64,000 nt of DNA from Adineta steineri (lineage: Eukaryota > Rotifera > Eurotatoria > Adinetida > Adinetidae). The stretch spans positions 248,001-312,000 of the forward strand of contig CAJNOI010000081.1 in assembly GCA_905250115.1 (NCBI GenBank), written 5' to 3'. The translations under genes and the position numbers were made by a program. Below are positions 1 to 12,600 of this stretch, piece after piece. How positions within the stretch are numbered: position 1 is the first letter of the stretch; each line of letters opens with the position of its first letter. Below the pieces are notes generated by a model. That model saw only the letters and a program-made list of their open reading frames with translations, searched no databases and was not told the DNA's origin.

Positions 1-490
1 TTCTTACAATTAATGAATATGAAGATTCATCCTGTGATTTGTAAAAATATGTAGAAACTATTTTATTTTGAGAAAAAAATTACTTTTGTTTTAGAAGGAA
101 ATATTCAATATATTTAATTTTGAGATTTATATACTCTCTCTCTTCTACATACTTAGTTTTTTGCTTTTTTATGTATTCAATTGAGACAAAAAAGAATTGA
201 ACGAAAAGAAAACATTGAGGGTGTAGGCGTAGGTGGATGTGAGTATTCTTTTTATTTGGTACTCATACTCATCCACCCACACCCATACCCTATTGTTTTG
301 ATCAATTCCATATTCTTTCAATTATTGAAACATTCAGTTATTCTTATCAATATTAACTTTTTATTTATTTCATGAAAAGAAATGATTTTTAATGTTAATA
401 TATAGCTGCATCACTTGTTGATAATCTTCCAATTGATATTTATCATTCATACTGATGTTGATAAAAACAAATCTAATTTAAATTAAGAAA
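1..490. other. Left-edge intergenic DNA with a G-rich hairpin
   Basis: AT-rich sequence 3' of the channel gene with no supported gene. Its one notable structure is an imperfect inverted repeat at 217-292: a G/T-rich arm (GAGGGTGTAGGCGTAGG) faces a C/A-rich arm (CCACCCACACCCATACCCT) across a short AT loop. The 64-codon reading frame at 181-375 runs through this hairpin and looks accidental. Confidence 0.6.
217..292. repeat. G-rich imperfect inverted repeat (hairpin)
   Basis: The left arm is rich in GGGTGT and GGTGGATG, and the right arm in CATCCACCCACACCC. They pair over roughly 25 bases with a few mismatches around an AT-rich loop. Similar short G/T versus C/A hairpins lie at 7994-8072 and 31730-31788, so this may be a small dispersed element. 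GT/GGG words resemble degenerate telomere-like repeats, but no perfect tandem array is present. Confidence 0.6.
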
Positions 491-2122
491 TTAATATTTA
501 TTATTGGATATTGATTTTGTTTCGCATGGGTGAACTTGAGCCATTGCTTTTCTTTTTAATCGAATAATTTGACTTTTTCTATGTAAATATTCAATTAAAT
601 TAAAGATACTCAATGCGCTAATACCTAACCATCTAGTTCAAAAGAAAAAATGTTTTTAAAGAACTTTTTTTGTTTTACTTATATAACTTACAAACCACTT
701 TGACCACCAAGATCAGATATAAATGCTGACCATATATAAGTTGCTTTTTCTTCATATATAGTTTCATATGAATTTAAAGGTATAATTGATAATTTAAGAT
801 AATTACGATCTAAATAGTAACTTGAATTCATTGAAAAATCAGATTTAATTGGTATTGTTGAATTTGATAGTATTAATTTTTTATAATAATTTTTTTGTGA
901 ATCACTTGGTCCTTTAAGTGACGATAAATCACTTGAATACTTATGTATTATACATTGTGATTGACAATGAGGACAACGTGTTTGTAAAAGATTTGGATTA
1001 TTTGCAATACGATTTCGAGCTTCAATTGTACATCTATATTCCGATGTCCATGGTGTACATATACGAACTCGACGAAGTTGATCATTAATATTCAACTAAA
1101 GATAAACAACAATAACAAATATAATGAAATTTATTAGGTGTAAAAATGAATTTAATTTTACATAATTTAAATAAAAATAAATTGGATAAATACATTCACA
1201 TTGTTCATACATAAATGCTTGTTGACATAATTCTAAACAAACTGTTTCAGAATAAATATATTCAGTATTATTATCAAATAAATTATATAATGCTTTCATA
1301 TCATCTGTAATTATTTGTGTACATAATGTATATGGTGAACCTAAATAAGTTGTTAATGATTTTTCATAAACTAATGTATGCTCGAAACCAGGTGAAAAAC
1401 GTTTTCCTGCATAACGTATTAATGGTTGTTCATTTGGATGATGTAAAATAGCTGTTAAACCAAGACCATATTCTATTATTGGAAAATAAAGTTCAATATT
1501 TAAATAAAATGTCATTATAAGACCATTATGTAATGTTTGAACATTTCCATTAATCTGATTTATTTGAAATAAATTTGTGTTTTTATCGATTGTTTGTCGA
1601 TTGAATGTATAACAGTTACCTAATATTGGTGATAAACTTTTTATCCACATTGATCGACAATTATAACCATTATATGTACAATCAAGTAAGATATCTTCTA
1701 ATTGAAAACCATAGGAAAATGTTTCTTCAAATTTATTCTTATTTATTAAATCAATCATTAAATTAAATGCACTATTATAAATATCATTTTGAGTAATATT
1801 TGGTGGTGAAGAGGATAGATTATGTGTTTTAATATAGGATATAAATGGTAGTAAATATTTATCATATCGAAGAGGATTTCCACTACAAATTGTTACTGCT
1901 GGAAATAATTGAGAACGATTAAGACGAATTGAAACTCGTGTTTGAGTTGGATAAACTAAATATAATGAAAACAACAAATTTTAGTTATTATTATTATTAA
2001 TTAAAACAAAATATTTTACCCAAATATGTTTGAATACAACTTGTAATAAAATATACCATTACACCAAACGCAACAATAGAAAGAATATATTTAATAATAT
2101 GCGTAGGATGTATATGAACCAT
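491..2122 (-). CDS. DEG/ENaC (acid-sensing / amiloride-sensitive) sodium channel
   Basis: Four exons on the minus strand, 2122-2020, 1955-1162, 1095-692 and 632-491, join in frame to about 480 residues. DEG/ENaC subunits are plasma-membrane cation channels that assemble as trimers. Visible features in order: a short cytosolic N-terminus; TM1 at about residues 10-30 (YILSIVAFGVMVYFITSC); the post-TM1 signature FPAVTIC with a following N-P near residue 50; a cysteine-rich extracellular domain (ETVCLELC, CECIYP, CPHCQSQC); and TM2 with the selectivity-filter region GGQSGLWLGIS at about 428-438. A strong donor (GTAAGT) directly after GGQSGL shows that the last exon, which completes TM2 and a basic cytosolic tail, must be added. 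Length is typical. The ligand or stimulus cannot be read from sequence. The start is the only methionine upstream of TM1 in this frame; a further 5' exon is possible. Confidence 0.9.
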
Positions 2123-2308
2123 TTTAGTTTATTCAAGAAATGAAACACTTAAACTACTTTCACTGTATATATATATAATAAAATGCGTCAATTATAGAAA
2201 TAAAAAAACATTTTTGTTTAAAAAGTATTTTATAATACTACTTTAAAGGCCATAAATATTTTAAAAATTGAGATCTAGAGCAATATAAGAAATTTTCATA
2301 TAAGTATT

Positions 2309-2789
2309 GAAGCACCACTTAGTCCATTACTTCATCTTTGTGTTTGGCATGATATTTCTGATGACAAAGGCAAAGCATCTTTGTTTTTAAATATGATTAA
2401 TATTTTCGATTGACAAACTGGAAAAAAATCAAAACTGAGATTTTTTTTATTTTCGTTTTATTTGTGACAATTGACTTGCTGTTGAAAAAGATGACAATCT
2501 TTTCGATTATGTTGTATCATTAGCAACAGCTAAACAAATTAAAAGCGTTTGCACATTTATTTACACAATCAGTTAAGAAAAAATTTAATAATAATCAGTA
2601 TGGTTTTCAGGATTTTCTCAGCCTGTTCAAAATAATTTTACACGTTTACAACGTGTATCATGTTGTGTATCATTACTTTTTTGTACAATGATATCAAATG
2701 CAGCAAAAACAAAAGCTGGTATCTTAATGAAAATAGAGTCAGAAAGCTTTGGTAACACATCGTATAAAACAAGCAAAACGGCAAATTGA
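2309..2789 (+). pseudogene. Decayed polycystin-1-like fragment (PLAT domain and first membrane segment)
   Basis: Conceptual translation gives pieces in the order of a polycystin-1 family protein. First comes a PLAT-domain segment (LHLCVWHDISDDKG...INIFD, then QTGKK), next a segment where LAVEKDD follows a stop, then WFSGFSQPVQNNFTR, LQRVSCCVSLLF and TMISNA, which mark the junction into the first transmembrane helix. The frame is broken by stops (TGA after INIFD, and another TGA where family members have the tryptophan of WLAVE), by a TAA further on, and by a one-base shift before WFSGF. No flanking exons of such a large gene are present, so this is a dead relic. The opposite-strand frame at 2627-2872 is its shadow. 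Confidence 0.75.
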
Positions 2790-3841
2790 ACTAAATGACG
2801 GTGTGAGTATGTATATTCTGTTTTACATACATCCACACACGATTTGAAGTGAAAAAACCACAGTACTTGCACTCTATCGAGAAATTGGCATAAAGAGTAT
2901 ATGTATTGATGACTGTATGAAGGTTAACATAGTTAATCATTTGTATATAATGATGGAAAAATTGACATTTGTAATCTTTTTTATGCCTTTAAATGCAGAA
3001 GTTTGTAAGAAGGAGATGTAACCTTTTTTCATATGAACATTCATGGTAAATTATTCAACACAAAACAAGACTAAATGTTATTTTTTTCTATAACATTGAC
3101 TCGTATGAAAAGAATAGCATATTAGTTTCTAATTATTATATTCAAAAATATGATTGATTTAAATTCTCTATGCGAATTGATCAACTGTTCTCCTGTGTGT
3201 AAATAAAAGTGTCTTGATTAGTATTATAATACTATATGAATTTAAATATAGACTCAGACACATATTTTATGCTAGAAACAACTATGATAAAGAAACATAT
3301 TTATTTAACACGGAGTAAGATAGTCATTTATGAGCACTTTATAAATAATTTGATTCAATTGTGATGCTTTCAATGCAAAAACAAATTCTTTATGTTCGTC
3401 TATCGTAAATAGGCGTTTAAATATTGACTCATCAAATACACATTTGTATTCGAAATAAACGACATTTAATAGATATCTTCATCATCTAAGTCATACACTT
3501 TTAATTGAGTATAAATTGATGAAGTGAACATTTTAATAATTTGTTATGACAACTTTAAATCGAGATGTCGTTAGTTGAATTTAAAAAAAAAACAGAATGT
3601 CTTTTAATATTTTTTTGATTGGCTCTTCTCATTCACCTACAATTAAATGATTAATCAATTAATGTGTTTTGAATAAAAAATGTGATCTTGTGCTTGCTTA
3701 CCTGCTACTGTTTTTTTTCTCTCGTTAGTATTAATCATAAATTTTGACGTATCAATGTCATTGATTGCAATAAATAATAACAGATATAGTAGTAAAAATG
3801 TATCATATATTCTTATTTTTAGATAAAAGATAAAACAAACC
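2790..3841. other. Intergenic region between the polycystin relic and the DENN gene
   Basis: AT-rich and without a supported gene. One minus-strand stretch of about 57 codons (3478-3305) is open, uses ordinary codons and ends in TAA; it reads EYKCVFDESIFKRLFTIDE in part. I do not recognise it, and no matching upstream exon was found, so it may be another gene relic. The remainder is presumed 5' flank of the DENN gene. Confidence 0.4.
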
Positions 3842-5724
3842 ATGGCCGACGATGATGATGTACCTTTATTAGATGATGATGATGATGAACAATTAATAAC
3901 ATCAGATGGTCGAGAGCCAAATGTTGAAGCTGTTTTTGTTGTTACCTTTGATGTTAAATCTGGTAAAATAATGATGAATTTTTTTTCTTCTTTACCATTC
4001 ATTTGATGGACTTTCAAGGTAATATAATTGAATTTCAAATGCCGGAAAAAGAACAAATGGAATTAAAAGGTGTAGAATATAAAGTATTACCAAGTGGATC
4101 ACATCGTATCAATCAAGATTTTGTGTAAGAAAGTTTTTTCTTTTTTCTATTAATTTCGAATGTAAGAATATATTATATTTCAATAGGTATTTTCGTCATG
4201 GAAATAAATATGGATTAGCTTGTATAGCTCGAGCTGATATAACGAATGATGATGATGGATCAGCTTTATCAGTAGTTGATCAATCACAACGTGGTATGTG
4301 TATTAAATCTGTGGGTATCATAACTTCATCTATTACACATATTCAGTCATATATTCCATTTCTACAAACTGAAGCCAAGTGAGATTATTTATGAAATTTT
4401 CAATAAAATATTATTAATTTATTGATATTTCTAGGCTTTATCTTAATCAAACATCAGTCAATTATGATCGTTTAAAAGGACTTCTTTTCCGAGATGTTCA
4501 ATCTATTCCAATTTCACTTTCTATTTATGTAAGATACTTATATTCATTTTATCTAATACTCTTGTGATAAGAATATATATAACAAATGTATTTCATGCCT
4601 CTCACTAGAGAATATATGTTACATGAGAAATATCAAGTTACAGATAAATAGAATATGTAGTATAGTTAGGAGAATGCATTTATCTATGAGCGATCATAAG
4701 AATAAGTTGTAGTGATTAAAACTTAATCACACACAGACTTGTCAAGGATTTTTTCATATGATATTCATAAGTTAAAACAATAATAATCGTGAAATTATGT
4801 AAATCAATTGGTAGTGATATAAATATTTCCTAAACAAATCAAAATTTATACAATATTTTAGTTTTACTAGGATTTCAGTATTTTTTTTTCTTTCATGAAG
4901 AAACCTTAGAAAAATATTAATTATATTTTTTTTTTCGCTATAGGATACTTTATTTACTGAATTTATTCAACATTTTGGTCCATCGATATTTCCACTTTCA
5001 AGATTAATATTACTTGGTAAACGTATTTTACTGTATTCATGTTCGCCTATTGGACCTACTTGTAATGCAGGTAAAGATTTTTTTCTTCTTCAAACGATTA
5101 AAAATTATATAAGTATTCATCTAGTTTATTTCCTTCATATTCTTAATCAATCGGTAAATCCACTCTTTTTTATTACTATTACGGATTTATTAGTATTAAT
5201 CAATGAACCATCTTATATTGGTTGTACAACTGAAAAAATTTTTCAAGAAAAAACAAATATCTATGATGTATTTGTTAATTGTGATGATCAAATAGTCTTT
5301 CATACGAATGATTCAATTTTACAGTCAATTATTAAAATAACACGTAACGATCGTAATCGCTTGAAGAAAACGATGACGTAAGTTAAATCATCTTAAAAAC
5401 AAAATAGAAAAAAAAACGGTGTTCGATTATATAATCGAAGTATTATTCAATCTGAACGGTTTTTTTCTTCTTCAATCTAGTTTGAATTCTTTTATAAATA
5501 TTGGCAATCGTTTATCTCGATTATTGGATCGATTATCTAAATCGAATACTAATCAACAAATGAGCAAAGATGATTTTCATTCTATCAATCTTCATCAACG
5601 TTATGATCGTTTATTTATTAATGAATATATTCGTATACATCATATTCCAAATGTGACTATAAGCAATCCAGAGTCAATACTTTTTCCTATATCACCTTGT
5701 TGTCATTGTCCACGTTCCAACTGA
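3842..5724 (+). CDS. DENND11: DENN-domain protein of the DENND11/LCHN type
   Basis: Seven exons (3842-3962, 4019-4124, 4187-4378, 4435-4528, 4944-5070, 5125-5377, 5481-5724) give about 378 residues, close to the usual length of LCHN. DENN proteins generally act as exchange factors for Rab GTPases in membrane trafficking; the Rab partner of this subfamily is not settled. Evidence: an acidic N-terminus, then VEAVFVVTFDVKSG, the segment GVEYKVLPSGSH, YFRHGNKYGLACIA and the hallmark CTTEKIFQEK followed by IYDVFV, all in the DENND11 order, and a C-terminus ending in paired cysteines and HCPRSN. Intron 5 (5071-5124) is 54 nt and in frame, so it could be read through. I removed it because the spliced product aligns better with the family. 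Start: the ATG opens the acidic leader. Confidence 0.88.
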
Positions 5725-6646
5725 TTTTTATTATTTTTATTTTATATTTATTTATCGATAAAAAAAAGTAGCCGATAGATACAAACTTTTTTTTCTTATT
5801 TTGATCAAAGATGAGTATATTTGATACAGCGGCTTTATTTGTTCTTTTCTCATTAATAACTCCTTGTCATTATATCGGTCAAATTTGTTTTGTTCTAACT
5901 GTCCTGTTACCACCTATTTTTTGTAATCATAATATGTAGACAACAATATCTTTCATGTCCCTCTCTCTCTCTCTCTTTTTTTTTCTTGACTAGTTTTGTC
6001 TATAGACATAAAGAAATAATTTAACCTCTTAGAAGCTTACTCATGTCGCGAATATACCAACGAGAGAGGTGAGACGTGAGATGTCCATGTAATGGAAGCA
6101 GCATAGCGAACGATAAGTTATTCTTTCTTCTTTCTGCACACACTCACCGATATAAATATATACAAAACGCTGTCGTGTTTCTTTCTTCTTCTCTTCAGTG
6201 TCATTGTTTTATTAAGTGTCCCATGGAGAGTAACGAATCTTCTATACACTACTATATGCATGAGTTTATTGTTCGGTAGAATGAGAGAAGAACAGATTTT
6301 AGTCAGTAGCAATACCTTCAGAATTTCTTTTCCTGATATGTTACGTTCCATCTGATAGACTACTTATATATACATATCCAGAAATATTTCCTTTTTTTAT
6401 CCTTGATCAATACATCTATCTACGTTAACATCTACTATTCTATAAAAGGATTCTTATAAATTAATAATAAATACGAAAGCTTTGTTTTATAAGCCGTTTT
6501 CCTCTTGACCTTCTGATAAAAAGGAAATTATGCTTACTACAATAGATATGATGATCATAAATGAATGTCTAGCCTTTATATATATATATATATACCATAA
6601 TTCAATTTTTTTGTTAATACTTTAGATGGTAAAGTAAAAAAGCATT
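5725..6646. other. Intergenic region upstream of the formin gene
   Basis: About 920 bases with no supported gene. It contains a CT-dinucleotide tract near 5957-5985 and a short TA-dinucleotide tract near 6578-6595. The frames at 6076-6279 and 6118-6351 overlap on opposite strands, have no recognisable content and are taken as chance. The 3' part is the presumed promoter and 5' UTR of the FHOD gene. Confidence 0.5.
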
Positions 6647-9600
6647 ATGTCAACTCATAGTGATAGTGATAATTCATCAACATTACAATGTCGAATTCAA
6701 TATCTCGATGATATTGATCCATTTTCAAGTGTTAATCTACCTGAACCAGCTCGTCCTCCATCTTTTACATTTTTAACATCAGCTGTTTTAAGTAATCAAT
6801 TAAATAGTATACATAAAATTCTCAATGCACCACATAATGTAAATTAAATTCAATTTAAAAATTGATGAATATTTGTTTTTCTCCAATAGATTGCTGATTG
6901 TACACTTGAATTATATCGACAAGATGGAACTAGAACAGAATTTGGACCTTATCTTGATTTAGATCAAACACTTGATGAACAACGTGAAGATATTGAAGCT
7001 TTTACAGAAGGGTGAGTTTCACTTTTGTTTTTTTTTCTAATGGAAATTATTCAATATTTATATAGATATAAATGGTCAATTGTTCTTCGTACTCATCTAA
7101 ATGTTCGAGTTCATGCTTGTATAGGTATATTTGAAGCATAGTTGTTTTCTTCTTATTTATAAAGATTTTTTAAGATAAACTATTGAATTCGGATGGACGT
7201 GAATTACGACGATCACTTTTTTCATTAAAACAAATTTTTCAAGTAAAAAAAAATTAAATTATGAACTATGAATTCCATTTTGTTTTATTTAAGGATGATA
7301 AAGATCTTGTACATGAATTTGTTAATAATGAAGGTTTACAATGTTTGGTTAAAATAGGTGGAGCAAATGATCAAAATTATCAAAACTATATTTTACGAGG
7401 TAAATAAAATAAGATTTTTTTCGAATTTAAGCAAAAATTTTTATTATTTTCAGCACTTGGTCAATTAATGTTATATGTTGATGGAATGAATGCTGTGATA
7501 GATCAAAATGAAGTTATTCAATGGCTTTATTCACTAGTTGAATCAAGTGTACGTAAGAGATATTCTTTTCATTTTTAAAACAATGAAAAAATTACATCCT
7601 ACTATTTTTCTTTTTTCTAGTTTCGACTTGTTGTTAAAACAAGTTTAAAACTTCTGATTATATTTGCTGAATATATAGATTCAAATGCTTTATTAATTTT
7701 ATCAGCTGTATCAGTAGTTGATCGATCATCAAAACATTTATTATGGTCAAATGCAATGAAAATATTAAATGAAATGGATAATTCATCATCAGAAGTTGTT
7801 TTATTAATCATTACATTATTTAATACAATTATATCAGCTATACCTGATCAAGACACATTTTATGACATGACAGATGCATTAGAGAAACAAGGAATGCATC
7901 GATGCACACAATTTTTTCTAAATAAAAAACCAGCTGAAGAAGATCTTATTGAACAATTTAATATCTATGATGTAAGTTCAAGTTTTTCAACGCTCCCATA
8001 CCCTCCTATTACAGATCTTCGCAACCAGTCACTTACTCAGAGCCATTAGAATGAGGATGTAGGCATGGGTGACAAGATAATATGCTACCCAAAGACGTCC
8101 GCAGAGGGGGCATGGGTGGATTGACCCCCCCCCCCCCTCTCGAACAAAGAAGAAGTTAAAATACTTGGAGGAGGGTACAGCAGGAAAAACTTTTCAGTGA
8201 TAAACATTCCTGCAAAGTCGTCAATCCTTCCCCGAAAAATATTTCTGCGGATATGCCTAATACTATCCACACCCTAGTACTAAAATTCATGATGAGACAT
8301 AATTTGAGAGTTGTCTACTATTAAATATATTTTCACTGCATAATCCTATGAAAAAATCATGATAAACTCAACCTTCAATTACTTACATCAGATAATCGAT
8401 TATAATTTTCTTATTTTAGACTGTTCTTCGTCGTGAAGATGGTGAAGATGATGAAATAGTTGCTCAATCAACAAGGTATGTATTTATCTTACATTTTTTT
8501 GAAAGTAACTTCACTCGATTGTACAAACTTACGGACATCAAAAAAGAAACATTTTACCCTTTTGTAATTCAGCATATTTATCTTTCTTCAATAGACGTGC
8601 ACCACGTAAAAAGTCCCTTATGAATCGAACAACTTCACATCGTTATTCATCTGTTGATTCAAATTATATGCATGATAACCATCAACAAGAATCTATGTTA
8701 ACACATGATAATAAACAAAATATTTTTCAAAATCATATGGATTTAACCGATTCAGTATTTCGACAATATGATGATGTGATCAGTTCATCGAATGGACAAG
8801 ATGATTCAACCGTATCATTCAATGATGATATAGATGGCGATGATGATAATGATGAGTATGGTTATTTTACTTTATATTTCCTTTTCTTTTCTTTTTTTTG
8901 CTCGTCTCCCCTTTCCTTTCTTCTTCATTTTCCTTGTACAATATCAGCAGTTTTTGTTTTGCTTGGATGCCTCTCTTTTTCCGTCTCTCTTTCTCTTTCT
9001 TCTTCTTCGTCTCCTATCATCTTTATGTTCATCATTTATTGATTTTTCATATTTTCAGGCAAACAATACGAGTTAAAAGTTTGATTGAAAATAGACAAAG
9101 TATGCGACGAAGTTCATCAAATACATTTCAACCAATTTCAACATTCCATAAAAAAGATCAAGATGTGTAAATAAAACTCATTTGTGTTTTCCTTCTTTTT
9201 TTCCTTCTTCTTGTTTTCATTCAATCAGTCTTAAATAAAAAATATAATTTAGACCGAAACCATCATCAGATTGTGTTATGTTTCGTCGAAGGCAAACTCA
9301 GTGGGAAACAGAAATTTTACAACGTGAAGTACCACGAACAACAGTAAACGAACGTGCTCGTGATCGTCCGGAAATATTAAATGATAGTCAAATTCCATCG
9401 ATTGAAACGAATCGATCAACAACAACTTCACTGAGTAAATAAAAATTAATTAAAAGATATTATATTTTGACACAATTTTGTTATTTTTCTTCCTATAGTA
9501 AAACCATCAGCATCCGGTACTAATCATACTGTTCCGTCCAGTCGTTTTACACGACTATCTGCTAATATTGAAACTGTATCACCACCACCACCTCGTACAC

Positions 9601-12600
9601 CTGAAGTACAAGTATTTTCTCGTGCTCCATTAAATATTCAAAGAAATTCAAATAATCAAGGTACTATTGAAGCATTAGCTCGTCAAATAAATATGCAAAC
9701 AATAAATGGAAATGATATATCATCAACAAATAATCAATCAAATGCAGTTGTTAAAGATCCGAAATTAATATCATCACCAGAGCTTATTGGTGCAGTTACA
9801 CGAGCAAAAGATGGTTAGGAATTATTTAAGAAAAAGAGAGAAAAACTTTTGAATTTTTTAGGTTTACAAGCAGCAGCAACAAAATCACCACAATGTGCGA
9901 TCACTAATTTTATTCTACCTGCTCCATCACCTGAACCATTAGTACCAAAACCTATATTAGATAATGATCTTCAATGGGATTATATTGTCAGCAAAGTATT
10001 GGATCGGAAATTATGTGTACAAGATCTTAATTTTGAAGAATTAGATGCACAAGATGATACAAATATTATGTCTTTAGCTATGAATCGACCAGGACCACCT
10101 CCACCACCACCTCTCATGATAAATGGTAATGGACCTCCTCCTCCACCACCACCGCCACCACTACCACCGATGATGCCTGGCGATCTACCTCCACCACCTC
10201 CACCATTTCCACCAAGAAATATAGGACCGTTACAACCAACTATGTACAATGGTAATCTTGATGGAGATTCATCATTATCAAAAACATCCTTAATTAATAA
10301 ACCTGTAAAAACTATACATTTACATTGGCGTGAAGTTACTACAAATACACTTTCAAATACACCAGTTTCAAATGATTCTCTTTGGGCATCATTAAATAAA
10401 GTCAAACTAGATACTGAAAAATTAGCAACATTATTTGAATTGAAACATACTGATGTGAAAATAAAGGTACTTAATACTAAAGCAAAAAAAGGAGAATTTA
10501 TTTTATAACATGCTCATAAAAATTTAACAAATATTGTACTGAAAAACGAAATATTTTTCTTTCTTATCTTATATAGGAAACTGTAAGTACCTAGACACAC
10601 TTAACGTGTTATTTTGACAGCTTCTATTCTTTTTGATCATATGTTTTTTTTATTATTATCTTGATTAATACTTTCGAAAATTTGATTTATATTTTTCGAA
10701 ATGTCATTGATCTACATTTATTAATGATAGAGATTTCACAAAATCACTACTCTCTTTTTTTTTCCTTCTCTTTAATTGTTTGTCCATAACTAACATTTGG
10801 GGTAGTCGCTTTATGACATCGAATTTTGTTGTTGATTTTTGTGTGAGTATGCTTTATCTATTTGCTTCTTGTTTTTCTTTTCTTCTTTATACTTGGGTCA
10901 ATTTTCATGATTATCAAAATTAGATTATTTTCGTTTTTCTTTTCCGTATAGAAAACTGGTAATACAAAAAAAGAAATTACTGTACTTGATCCAAAACGTT
11001 CAAATGCAATTAATATTGGCCTTACAGTTTTACCAACAGCACGAACAATTAAAGGAGCAATTTTAAAAATGGATAGTAGTGTTATTAATAAAGAAGGCAT
11101 TGAGGTAAATTAAATATAAATCCAATTAGAAATCCATACATGTGGCTTTCTTTCTTTTTTTGTTTGGCCTGTATATTTTTTTCATATACTCATATCATGA
11201 TGATTTTTCGGTGAAAATCGAAGGCTATCTTGATAAAAAATAACAAGGAAATCAGAGCAATCAAAATGAGATGACTAGACGGCACATTTATTAATTGAGT
11301 TTGTTGTACAAGTTTAGAGGATAATTACAGAGGAAACGATAAAAATTAGAAACAATCGATGTCTGATAAAAAATAACGTTCACGAACAAATTCACTCACA
11401 CCCGATATCAAGATTATACGTTTTGAGGTACGAAACAAAAAATAATAGTTTAGTCAATTAGATGTAAACAAAATATTTATAATTGTATCAAATCGAAATA
11501 ATGAGAAAGAAAAACAGTTAGAGTATATTCGATACACTAGAATACTTTTTATATATACAGATTAACAATCCCTTTTGTCTGTTACGATCGTGAATTGTTT
11601 CTATAGATGATAATTTAAGTAGGCACAAAACACATAGTTCTGATTGAAAATATTCGTCCTAGAATTTTTCTAGTATACATCCCTTTGTCATTGATTAGTC
11701 CTTCAAAAATTTTTATAAAATATGAATTAAAGAAAATATTGAAGTATAAACGTACTTCTTCTAGACCATGAGAAATACCTTGACAATGTGCTATTGTATA
11801 CCATGACAGACATAACTTCAAAGGTAGAAATTGTTGTGTATATTTCTAAATTACTAAAAATGAAACTCATTAGTTTCTAGGCAAACTAAATATATTCAGG
11901 GACAATATTGATTGATTGTGACTGCTAATTTCTATCAAGGATATGAAATATCGACTATAAACCATTTATTCATTATCAGTATTTCGAAGTTAATTTTTTG
12001 TTATATTTCAGAAATTATTAACAATGCTTCCAACAGAAGAAGAAAAAAATCGTATTATTGAAGCACAAATGGCTAATACTGATCTTCCATTAGGCACTGC
12101 TGAACAGTTTTTATTAACACTTGCATCCGTTGTTGAATTAGAAGCTCGCTTAAAATTATGGTTATTTAAACTTGATTTTGATAATATTGAATTGGTTTGT
12201 TTCGAAATTATCTATTGAATAATAATGAAATTTATCTTTTTTTCTATAGGAAATTGCCGAACCATTAATGGATTTAAAAAATGGAATGAAAAATTTGAAA
12301 GAGAATATGACACTTCGACATATACTTGAAGTTTTACTTAGTGTTGGAAATTTTCTTAATGGAGCTGAAGTAAATCGAAAAAATCTATTTTTATTGAATA
12401 CAAAAATTTTAATTTTAGTCTCTTGGTTTTCAACTTGATTATCTTGCTAAAGTTCCTGAAGTTAAAGATACTATTCAAAAACATTCATTACTCTTTCATG
12501 TGTGCAATATTGTCGTTGATAAATATCCTGATACAAGTGATTTCTATTCAGAAATTGGTGAAATAACACGATGTTCTAAAGTATAAATATTATTTTATAA

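Noticed and set aside
2627..2872. Minus-strand 81-codon frame
   Set aside because: Antisense to the polycystin-like fragment; the plus strand carries the recognisable family motifs.
3305..3478. Open minus-strand stretch of about 57 codons as a gene
   Set aside because: Too short, no start in context, no recognised family and a stop immediately upstream; mentioned only as a possible relic.
8834..9170. Hydrophobic plus-strand frames that could suggest a membrane protein
   Set aside because: They run through the T-rich formin intron 9 and out of frame into exon 10; the FHOD model explains the exonic part.
9980..10405. Glycine-rich minus-strand reading frame
   Set aside because: It is the exact antisense of the formin FH1 proline-rich exon; poly-Pro codons read backwards give poly-Gly.
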